From JAJRXG01 sp964640065 (lineage in GTDB: Bacteria > Bacteroidota > Bacteroidia > Chitinophagales > Saprospiraceae), in NCBI GenBank assembly GCA_964640065.1, contig CAZXIE010000111.1, positions 1-12,201 of the forward strand: DNA of 12,201 nucleotides, read 5' to 3'. Each line of letters starts with the position of its first letter. Position 1 is the stretch's first letter. The translations under genes and the position numbers were made by a program. Below, piece after piece: positions 1 through 8,033 of the stretch. The notes below the pieces were generated by a model. The model was not told the origin of the DNA and ran no database searches. It saw nothing but the letters and a program-made list of their open reading frames with translations.

Positions 1-3000
1 TCCAGATTTGTTCTAATCAGTCATTCACACTGGGTTCTCAAGTCATCACCGAGGCCGGTATTTTTCTTGATACCCTGACTTCCGTTATCACTGGCTGTGA
101 CTCTATAGATGAAGTCACTGTCATGGTCCTCGACACGCTCACTGGAACAGAAACGTACTCTGGTTGCATCGGCGATGGATTTGAGGTCATCATAAATGGC
201 ACAACCTACAACGAGGCCAACCCTATGGGAATGGAAACTCTAACAGCAACTAACGGATGCGATAGTATCGTCACCATCGATCTCACTTTCGAATTCTGTT
301 GTGACATACTTGTCTCTAACATCTCGACAACTTGTCTAGATGATGAGACCTTCTCGATTACCTATCAACTAGACTACATGACACCTCCGGGTCTAGCATA
401 TGTGGTGAGCTTCGGTGGCTTTAGTGATACGCTACCGTATGGCAACACTGGAAGTACAGTTACGATCAACCCTGGTCTGTTAGGAGATGGTCTAGGAATA
501 TTAGATCTGGTGATCACCGATTCTGCTAGTTTATCGATGGCATCTATCAACCCTGATGTTTTTATCAGTGAGATACATTATGACAATGATGGTAGTGATG
601 TGGATGATGGGTTTGAGATATCTGGAGCTTCTAGTACTGATCTAACTGGATATACAGTATTCATCTATGATGGTGGAGATAGCCTCCTACAAGGAAGTCC
701 AATAGATCTTACTGGCACCCTATCGGAAACTGACTGTGGCTCGATCTTCTTCCCTACTGGTTTACAAAATAGTACAGAAGCATTAGCACTTGTTGATCCA
801 AGTGGTCAGGTAATAGAATTTATCAGTTACGAAGGATCCATACTAGCACTTGAAGGGCCAGCAGTCGGACTTACTTCTGTAGATATAGGAGTAGATCAAC
901 CAGCTTCAACTCCTATCGGACAAACTCTACAACTTACAGATGGAGGATGGATATTATCAGCTGAGAGTCGAGATACTTACAATACTAATCTGTCTTGTAA
1001 TGCAACTCCCGATCCTGACTTTTGTAGGACTAGTGCAACAATAGATGTCCCTTTCTGCCTCCAAGAATGCAATATTGATGTAGTCTCAGCTGAGGCTATC
1101 TGTGATGAGCTATCTAGAGTTCAACTAGATCTCATGCTCAACAATACAAATCCATTAAGCAGTAATGTTATCATCCTTCTCGATACGCTCTCTTTAGGCA
1201 CATTCGCTTATCCAACAGCTGGTATGACTTTATCAGTTCCAACTGGCCTCCTTGGCACCGGTCAGTTAGGACAGACCATCACCATCAGAGATGCAGCAAG
1301 CTCGCCAGGGACAACAGGTATCTTCATCAGCGAGATACACTATGATAATGATGGCACAGATATAGATCAAGGATTTGAGATAACAGCACCTGTTGGAACC
1401 GACCTGTCGGGATATACTGTCGTAGAGTACGATGGTGGAGACAACATGACCCAAGGATCTCCTATAGATCTATCTGGCCTAGTCTCAGGTACTGATTGCG
1501 GTGCTATCTTTTTCTTTGAAGGTCTTCAAAACGAAACAGAAGGATTAGCACTGGTAGATCCAAGTGGTCAAGTAATCGAGTTCATCAGTTATGAAGGAGT
1601 TATCACTGCTGTGAACGGTCCAGCAGCTAGCTTAACTTCTATGGACATCGGAGTCTCGCAAGCTACCTCAACTCCAATAGGATTTACTTTACAGCTAACA
1701 GATAGTGGTTGGGTAGGTCCAACTAACGAGAGCAGAAATAGTATCAACGATGACCTCAGTTGTGTCGAACCAGTCGAACCAATTATCTGTGAGACAACGA
1801 TCACAATAGACTTGCCAACTTGCCCCATATTCGACTTGCGTGTAGATAAGATGCTGACACTTGGGCAGTCACAGGAACTGGCTCCTGGTGATATGGTTTC
1901 ATTTGACATCCTAGTTGCAAATGTCGGCGATGCTACTGCCTTTGATGTCATTCTTCGAGATTTATTTGGTTCCGACTTTGTCTTTGATGCTGACATTAAT
2001 CCTGGTTGGGATGCTGATGGTACATTCATCATAGATCAGTTAGGTCCAGGTCAGGACACTACCGTACAAATAGTACTCAACATAACAGATGACTTCATGG
2101 GTACGACTCTTGTTAATACTGCAGAAGCTGTTTTCGCCGCCCTTTCTGCTGGTGGTGTAGCTATACCAGATGTTGACGCAGATGCTAATGGGAATGCTAG
2201 TGACGAAGAAGTAGGTACGGTGTTAATACAAATCTGTCAGCCGGGAGCGACACCTGCTCCTATTGTCAGCAACATAGCTGTATGTGATCTTGATCAAAAC
2301 TCAGTTTTAATTCAGCCTGCTCAGGCAGATGCTATGGTCTTATTCGAAGACTTTGAGACAGATGGCAATGGGTCGAGGTATAACACGTCAGTTCCAGAAT
2401 TTACAGATGGTGAAGAAGACTACTTCTTGAGAACGGATGGCTTCAATATCACAGGCGAATCTTTTGAACAGACTAGAGGGTCATTCTACTTTGCAGCGAA
2501 AGATATTGATGGGGAGATAGATACACGAACAGCTACCATCACTTTCGCACCTGCAGATATAAGAGGTCTTTGTGATCTCTCACTCGAATTATACATAGCT
2601 GAAGATGATCAAATCGTAAGTGGAGCAACTGAACACTGGGATGATGATGACTTCGTCCATATCGACTATAGTATAGATGGTGCACCATTCTCTAATGGTA
2701 TCCATGTAGAAAGTAATAGTAGCCTTTCTCTACAGAGCAATGAACCACGGATTGATACTGACTTCGATGGTATCGGTGATGGTCAAGAGATAACAGATAC
2801 TTTCTCATTATTTAATGTAGTGATACCGCAAAGTGGCTCATCGATAGTATTGAGAGTAACGATCCAATTAGACGCAGCAGCTGAAGACATCGCCTTCGAT
2901 GACATCCAGATCTTAGGAAGTCCTAGCACATATAACATTTACGAAAGTGATCCTGCCCTTGGAGGGGCTCTACTGCTGAGCGGAGTAACTGAAGGTGAGG

Positions 3001-6000
3001 TGCCTGCACCAGCGCCAGGCGTGAGCGCCACCTACTTTGTAGAGACACTTTGTGGACCATGTGTGAGCGAAACGGTAACAGTCGAAGTCGACAAACATCC
3101 AGGTGAATCTAGTCTTGCTTGTCTTTCTATGGTGAACATATCTGTGGGGGCTGATTGTGATATCTCTGCGATCGATAACAGCATCTTTTACACTTCTGAT
3201 GTTGCGTCTTCATTTACGGAAGTGGAAGTGAGAGATGGGGCCGGCAACTCTGTCAATCTTTCTAACATCAGAGAGTTCGTTGGTGCCGAAGATCTAATCT
3301 ATGAGATCACAGATACGTGTACCATGATCTCCTGTTGGGGACGTCTCAATATCGAAGCAAAATTGCTCCCAGAGCCAATCTTACGTAAAGACACATTATG
3401 CTGCGTCACTGATATACCTAGTGGATTGGTATTGACTGAACAGGAGGTAAGAAGTTTGTTAGATGCATCGTGCATTGCACCATTTACGCAAGTGAGCACC
3501 GAGACTAGTTATGATGGAAAGCTTTGTGATACGATAGATCAGACAATCTCTTACTTCGGAAAATTTGAATCAGAAGGAAGGTCAGAAAGACAGCTCATCT
3601 ATGAGCATACGGTCACTACTGTGCCGCTTGATCTAGATCAGGTGATAGGACCAGGTACTGAGATGCTTAGCGATTCGATATCAAGAGTCGATACGATTAT
3701 CATGGAGGCATGCGGGACATTTGATTTTTCTCCTGAGAGTATCGCTGCCTACTGGGCAGATCGGATAGATCCAGGTGACGCTTTCGCAAATGGTAATGCT
3801 GAAGGAATCCCATTCGCTTATCCACACATCACGAAGGATACGACCTTTTTGGAAGAGGTGTCCGTATTCGAGCGAATCGAAGAGACAATTACAGAGGAGC
3901 AGGTATATATCGATGGCATTTGGATAGTCGCTGATGTAGTGACCAAGGATACCATATATGACACCACAGTCATCATGGTGCCAGTGCCAGTTTATCTGCC
4001 TCTAGATAGTGAGACCATGTGTAATGCGAGTGTTAAATACTCCGACAGCTACTTCGAAGGATGCTACGAAAGATCTAAGTTACGCAGGGAGTGGACCATC
4101 TTAGATGGGTGTACAGGAGAGATACAGACTTTTGTCCAGTTTGTAGAAATCGTAGATACGGAAGCACCAGAGTTTAGGGTGATAGAGACAGACATAGAGT
4201 TAATCGGCACTGATAGTATACGGATCGGAGATGAGATATTTGCAGTGGACGATCCGGATGCGATGGTTACCATAGATACAGATCTTCTTTTTGCCCAAGT
4301 GGATATCGTGAATCCTTCTACTTGTGAGGCTTCCTTTAGAGTTCCCGTATTTCCTCGTCTGAGAGATAACTGTACGGCTACAGATGATCTCACATTTAGC
4401 TATACCATCAATGGTGAACCAGTACAGCCTGAGCCTGAAGATGACAGACTACTTGTTGGCTTCCCATCGGGTTCTTCTACTTTGGTGATAACGGCAACTG
4501 ATCTTTGTGGTAATAGTGCTAGTCATAGCATGACTGTATTCGCGTTAGATCAGGTACCACCTCAAGTGATCTGCAGAGACCAGATCAATGTAAATCTCGT
4601 CGACGATGAAGGAGTTTTAGATGGCGGACGTGTATTCGTGGATCTTGATTTATTTGACTCCGGGAGCTTTGACTTTTGCGGAGATATCATCCTTGTCCTA
4701 GCGCAAAGGTTAGATAACAAGTTCTTCTGCGATGGGACCTTCATCCAGTCCATATCCACAAATGCCCTCGAGTTTTGTTGTGAGGATATCGGGGCACCGA
4801 TCCCAATACAACTGACCTACTTTGACAACTTTGGCAACCAATCGATCTGCTGGAGTTCAGTCTTAATCCAAGATAAGTATCCGCCACAGATATTGGTCGA
4901 AGATGTAGAAGTGGATTGCTATGACTCGATAGATCCTGATGTCATCGGTATACCTGACATCAATCACTTCTGCGGAGAATTCGAACTTTCCTATATCGAT
5001 GACATGTCGTCCTTTAACTCACAATGTAATCGTGGCGTCATCAGAAGATTATGGAGTATCGTCAGTCGCCCAGAGATCACTGCCGTCCAAGTCATCTCGA
5101 TCAGTGAAGACCCAAGCAAGGCATTCAACCCATATGAAATCAAATGGCCAAAACACTTTGACGGTGAGACGGAAGATGGCATACGAAGAGAGTGCGAGTT
5201 ATGGCGCGATGAAGATGGCAATGCTGTCCTAAACCAAGCTGGTGAAGTACAATATAGAATCGTAGAATACCAAGAAGAAATATCCATGGGCAGCACATTT
5301 GAGTGTGTCCAAAACTTAGATACTGGAGAGCCTGTGTGGTGCGATGAAGCCTGTGGATTGATCCAATCCAACTTCGAGACACTTGAGCTAGAAGCCACTG
5401 ATGCTTGTAAAAAGATCATCAGACAGTGGACCATCATAGACTGGTGTATTTGGCCAGCGAATGGGTCGAGTACCGATGATGATGTAAGTGATACCGTCCA
5501 GGCAGTTGACGATAAGTGGTTGGATGAATTCAGTCCTGCTGATCAAGGAAGATGGCTCACGGACTATACACAGAGATCTTCGAATCCTCCGTTCAACTTT
5601 GATGAATTTGGACGTAGATCAGATGGGAGCGTGACAACACTACCATGTAGTACTTGTGAGAAAGCAGGCAGCCCAGCACAGGAGGTATACTTTAGATATC
5701 TCGCGGTAGAGGTGGATGGCTTCTACACCTTTGATCAAGTCATCACCATAGTTGATAATGAAAGTCCGATTATAGACGTGGATAGGCGGCACAACGTTTT
5801 CATAACTGGTGGAGCTACATCCAAAGAGGATGATTTTGATGATTGTATGAATAGCAATGTAATAACCGCCGAAGTATCTAACTCCTGTGATACACTAGTC
5901 CTTGGCACGCAGGACATCTCATGGACCATCCAAATCTATAAATCTAACCTAAGAAGAGAAAGAATAGAACTACTTCGCACAAAGAGCGAATACGGTACTA

Positions 6001-7622
6001 GTGCAATTGTCAACACGGAACTTGGAAGTGCCGGTGATCATCACTTAATAGTTTGGCAAGCTGTAGATGGCTGCGGTAATTCGAGTATCGAGGAGTCGCT
6101 AGTATGGTTTATTGATATCGTTCCTCTCACCACACTTTGCATCCAAGATATCAGCACTGCAGTCATGGTAAATGGAGAAGTGGAGATCTGGGCTTCGGAT
6201 TTTGATGCTGGCTCATTTGATAATTGTAGTGATGTGACCCACTACTTCTTCCTTGATAGCGAAGGCTTACCGACGGACGAAGAAGAAGAAGGAAGCTTCT
6301 TTCCTAATATGACTGTCACCTGCGAGGTGCTCAGGCAATTCGGAAACGGTGAGACACTTTCACTCAATGTGTTCGTAATAGATGACCGAGGCGGTGGTGA
6401 TTACTGTACTGTATCACTTAACGTAAATGGAGCTTTAGCTCAATGCGACCTCAATAATACAGCAGCTACCATATCAGGACGCATCTTCTCTATCGGAGAT
6501 AAGCTCATACCAAATGTCGAAGTGAGTGCAGGGCGAGCAGTAAGTCTTACAGATGAATTAGGAAATTATGCCCTTCCTCCTCTTCCGATATTTGAGTCTT
6601 ATGTGGTGGAACCTCTAAAGAACGACGATATCCTCGATGGTATATCTATACTAGATCTAGTCATCATCCAAAGACACATACTCGGACTATCGGTACTTAC
6701 GACTCCAGATCAGTTAGTAGCTGCTGACATCAATAATGACCAAAGGATCAGTGCACTTGATCTTGTTGAATTAAGACGAGCTGTACTTGGGTTAACCGAT
6801 CAATTCTCCAACAATACCTCATGGAGATTCGTAGACGAGACTTATAATCTCAACATGGAGAGCCATCGACAAGGCTTCCCTGAAAGAAAAGAAATCGATG
6901 AACTATCAAGCCGCATATCAGATGCCAACTTCATGGGCATCAAGATCGGCGATGTGAATGGCTCAGCACTCCAAAGTGCTTTATCAAGATCTGTCAATAT
7001 CTCTCGTCTGAGTCTTGAAAATGCTTCGCTTGCTAAAGGTCAAACTCAAACGATCACCATTGCACTTCCTACAGATGAGATGTCCTATGGCATAGACTTT
7101 AGTATCGATCTGAAAGATATCAGCGTCAATGAGATTTGGTCAGATGAATTGGAACTTAGTACAGCAGCAACAAGCGACGGGTACAGGATCATCGGTCTTA
7201 GTCCAGATGGATCTATGCAAAGCAAGATTCATCTCTCGGTACAACCTCATGACGATGGAAACGTAAGTGATTTCTTGAGTATTAATCATAAGCAACCAAG
7301 AGTGATCGTTTTGGATGATTCAAAGGAGCGATCAATGCAGCTTGTATACACAAATCTTGGAGAAGACCAGCTATACCAAAACGTGCCAAATCCTTTCAGT
7401 GCATCAACGGTCATCAAGATGCACCTAGAAAGAGCTGGGACAGCTACAGTTAACATATATGACCTAACCGGCAGAATCATCTGGAGTACTCAAGATGACT
7501 ATGAAGCCGGTCTCCATGAACTAGTCATCTCGAATGAAGATCTTCTTGGAGGTGGTGTATATATGTATTCGCTCGAAAAAGAAGATGTTCAGCTCACTAG
7601 ACGAATGATTCTTCTAGATTAA
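1..7622 (+). CDS. Giant modular secreted/surface protein with T9SS sorting domain (5'-partial)
   Basis: This is probably an exported surface or matrix protein; its ligand is unknown. The frame is open from base 3, so 2539 residues are visible and the start and signal peptide lie upstream. ATG 123 sits inside a repeat and is not the start. Modules by nucleotide: two GCDSI-type repeats (3-290); two lamin-tail domains (564-950, 1326-1712), each preceded by a cysteine-bounded spacer; a DUF11-like domain (about 1827-2215); a jelly-roll-like segment opening LFEDFETDGNGSRY (2340-2921); cysteine-rich and HYR-like beta modules (about 3110-6450), with DTEAPEF, ATDLCGN and RQWTIIDWC signatures; a carboxypeptidase-regulatory-like domain from ISGRIF (6471-6620); a dockerin pair (6621-6788) and the WRFVD...GDVNGSA segment that usually follows it in Bacteroidota; and a T9SS type A sorting domain from LYQNVPNPF to the C-terminus (7371-7619). 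The sorting domain implies Sec export, then outer-membrane passage by T9SS with removal of this domain. Family placement is confident; biological role is not. Confidence 0.93.
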   Translation, partial: QICSNQSFTLGSQVITEAGIFLDTLTSVITGCDSIDEVTVMVLDTLTGTETYSGCIGDGFEVIINGTTYNEANPMGMETLTATNGCDSIVTIDLTFEFCCDILVSNISTTCLDDETFSITYQLDYMTPPGLAYVVSFGGFSDTLPYGNTGSTVTINPGLLGDGLGILDLVITDSASLSMASINPDVFISEIHYDNDGSDVDDGFEISGASSTDLTGYTVFIYDGGDSLLQGSPIDLTGTLSETDCGSIFFPTGLQNSTEALALVDPSGQVIEFISYEGSILALEGPAVGLTSVDIGVDQPASTPIGQTLQLTDGGWILSAESRDTYNTNLSCNATPDPDFCRTSATIDVPFCLQECNIDVVSAEAICDELSRVQLDLMLNNTNPLSSNVIILLDTLSLGTFAYPTAGMTLSVPTGLLGTGQLGQTITIRDAASSPGTTGIFISEIHYDNDGTDIDQGFEITAPVGTDLSGYTVVEYDGGDNMTQGSPIDLSGLVSGTDCGAIFFFEGLQNETEGLALVDPSGQVIEFISYEGVITAVNGPAASLTSMDIGVSQATSTPIGFTLQLTDSGWVGPTNESRNSINDDLSCVEPVEPIICETTITIDLPTCPIFDLRVDKMLTLGQSQELAPGDMVSFDILVANVGDATAFDVILRDLFGSDFVFDADINPGWDADGTFIIDQLGPGQDTTVQIVLNITDDFMGTTLVNTAEAVFAALSAGGVAIPDVDADANGNASDEEVGTVLIQICQPGATPAPIVSNIAVCDLDQNSVLIQPAQADAMVLFEDFETDGNGSRYNTSVPEFTDGEEDYFLRTDGFNITGESFEQTRGSFYFAAKDIDGEIDTRTATITFAPADIRGLCDLSLELYIAEDDQIVSGATEHWDDDDFVHIDYSIDGAPFSNGIHVESNSSLSLQSNEPRIDTDFDGIGDGQEITDTFSLFNVVIPQSGSSIVLRVTIQLDAAAEDIAFDDIQILGSPSTYNIYESDPALGGALLLSGVTEGEVPAPAPGVSATYFVETLCGPCVSETVTVEVDKHPGESSLACLSMVNISVGADCDISAIDNSIFYTSDVASSFTEVEVRDGAGNSVNLSNIREFVGAEDLIYEITDTCTMISCWGRLNIEAKLLPEPILRKDTLCCVTDIPSGLVLTEQEVRSLLDASCIAPFTQVSTETSYDGKLCDTIDQTISYFGKFESEGRSERQLIYEHTVTTVPLDLDQVIGPGTEMLSDSISRVDTIIMEACGTFDFSPESIAAYWADRIDPGDAFANGNAEGIPFAYPHITKDTTFLEEVSVFERIEETITEEQVYIDGIWIVADVVTKDTIYDTTVIMVPVPVYLPLDSETMCNASVKYSDSYFEGCYERSKLRREWTILDGCTGEIQTFVQFVEIVDTEAPEFRVIETDIELIGTDSIRIGDEIFAVDDPDAMVTIDTDLLFAQVDIVNPSTCEASFRVPVFPRLRDNCTATDDLTFSYTINGEPVQPEPEDDRLLVGFPSGSSTLVITATDLCGNSASHSMTVFALDQVPPQVICRDQINVNLVDDEGVLDGGRVFVDLDLFDSGSFDFCGDIILVLAQRLDNKFFCDGTFIQSISTNALEFCCEDIGAPIPIQLTYFDNFGNQSICWSSVLIQDKYPPQILVEDVEVDCYDSIDPDVIGIPDINHFCGEFELSYIDDMSSFNSQCNRGVIRRLWSIVSRPEITAVQVISISEDPSKAFNPYEIKWPKHFDGETEDGIRRECELWRDEDGNAVLNQAGEVQYRIVEYQEEISMGSTFECVQNLDTGEPVWCDEACGLIQSNFETLELEATDACKKIIRQWTIIDWCIWPANGSSTDDDVSDTVQAVDDKWLDEFSPADQGRWLTDYTQRSSNPPFNFDEFGRRSDGSVTTLPCSTCEKAGSPAQEVYFRYLAVEVDGFYTFDQVITIVDNESPIIDVDRRHNVFITGGATSKEDDFDDCMNSNVITAEVSNSCDTLVLGTQDISWTIQIYKSNLRRERIELLRTKSEYGTSAIVNTELGSAGDHHLIVWQAVDGCGNSSIEESLVWFIDIVPLTTLCIQDISTAVMVNGEVEIWASDFDAGSFDNCSDVTHYFFLDSEGLPTDEEEEGSFFPNMTVTCEVLRQFGNGETLSLNVFVIDDRGGGDYCTVSLNVNGALAQCDLNNTAATISGRIFSIGDKLIPNVEVSAGRAVSLTDELGNYALPPLPIFESYVVEPLKNDDILDGISILDLVIIQRHILGLSVLTTPDQLVAADINNDQRISALDLVELRRAVLGLTDQFSNNTSWRFVDETYNLNMESHRQGFPERKEIDELSSRISDANFMGIKIGDVNGSALQSALSRSVNISRLSLENASLAKGQTQTITIALPTDEMSYGIDFSIDLKDISVNEIWSDELELSTAATSDGYRIIGLSPDGSMQSKIHLSVQPHDDGNVSDFLSINHKQPRVIVLDDSKERSMQLVYTNLGEDQLYQNVPNPFSASTVIKMHLERAGTATVNIYDLTGRIIWSTQDDYEAGLHELVISNEDLLGGGVYMYSLEKEDVQLTRRMILLD
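564..950 (+). repeat. Lamin-tail domain copy 1 inside the giant protein
   Basis: The encoded segment runs from ISEIHYDND to a GGW motif and has the opening typical of bacterial lamin-tail (LTD) domains, an immunoglobulin-like fold found in secreted proteins. It is 129 residues long and about 73% identical (94 of 129 by hand alignment) to the second copy 762 bases downstream. The best conserved core is LALVDPSGQVIEFISYEG. A spacer of roughly 90 residues, beginning at a CCD motif near base 297, precedes it. Confidence 0.82.
1326..1712 (+). repeat. Lamin-tail domain copy 2 inside the giant protein
   Basis: This is the second copy of the ISEIHYDND...SGW module, offset exactly 762 bases (254 codons) from the first. 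Its spacer (from a cysteine codon at 1068) is related in layout to the first spacer, sharing a GLLG segment and a following D-A-S stretch, but is much more diverged than the LTD core. This suggests an older duplication of the whole spacer plus LTD unit with stronger constraint on the LTD. Confidence 0.82.
6621..6788 (+). other. Dockerin-like repeat pair within the giant protein
   Basis: Two F-hand-like segments are encoded in tandem. The second (ADINNDQRISALDLVELRR) keeps acidic/Asn residues at the expected calcium-ligand positions of a type I dockerin. The first (NDDILDGISILDLVIIQRH) keeps the helix pattern but has a poor ligand loop. In many Bacteroidota T9SS cargo proteins this pair sits just before the sorting domain, with no cellulosome involved, so a structural or calcium-stabilising role is more likely than cohesin docking. 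Confidence 0.72.
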
Positions 7623-7653
7623 CTAATTTACTTTTCAATCAAAACTCAGACCT

Positions 7654-8025
7654 ATGAAACTCGGAGCATTTTCTGCCAGCCTTTCTGTAAAAGACTTACA
7701 AGTTTCTAAGGAGTTTTATGAGAAACTCGGCTTTTCTGTTTTCGCTGGAGAGATGGATAAGAATTACCTCATCATGAAGAATGAGCAAACATTAATTGGT
7801 TTGTTCCAAGGCATGTTCGAAGGAAACATACTCACTTTTAATCCGGGTTGGGATCAAAGTGCAGGAGTGGTTGATCCGTTCGAAGATGTTAGAGATATCC
7901 AGAAGAACTTAAAGGCTGAAGGCCTCACACTTATGACAGAAGCTGATGAGGGAACCACAGGGCCAGCTAGCTTTATGATCCAAGATCCAGATGGTAATAC
8001 CATCCTCGTAGATCAGCATAGATAG
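7654..8025 (+). CDS. VOC (glyoxalase/bleomycin-resistance-like) family protein
   Basis: The 123-residue product has the size and pattern of a single-chain VOC protein. An N-terminal beta-alpha unit contains SVKDLQVSKEFYEKLGF (residues 11-27), a middle strand leads into LIGLFQG, and the C-terminus carries the hallmark DPDGN (111-115). Metal-dependent VOC enzymes such as glyoxalase I place a His or Glu in strand 1 and a Glu two or three residues after the final GN; here these positions look like Ser/Phe and Ile/Leu, so a canonical metal site is doubtful. The gene starts 31 bases after the giant gene's stop with no clear Shine-Dalgarno, as is common in Bacteroidota. It could be cotranscribed with that gene, although nothing links their functions. 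The substrate cannot be predicted; family assignment is firm. Confidence 0.88.
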   Translation: MKLGAFSASLSVKDLQVSKEFYEKLGFSVFAGEMDKNYLIMKNEQTLIGLFQGMFEGNILTFNPGWDQSAGVVDPFEDVRDIQKNLKAEGLTLMTEADEGTTGPASFMIQDPDGNTILVDQHR

Positions 8026-8033
8026 AAACATGT

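Noticed and set aside
123..125. ATG 123 as the start of the giant protein
   Set aside because: The frame is open back to base 3 and encodes another GCDSI-type repeat, so the gene begins outside the window.
1589..2032. 147-codon open frame on the minus strand
   Set aside because: It is antisense to the second LTD and the DUF11-like domain, with low-complexity Ser-rich translation and no recognisable motif.
4991..5437. 148-codon open frame on the minus strand inside the giant gene
   Set aside because: It lies antisense to a well-supported coding region, and its translation shows no family motif; it is a shadow of the plus-strand codon bias.
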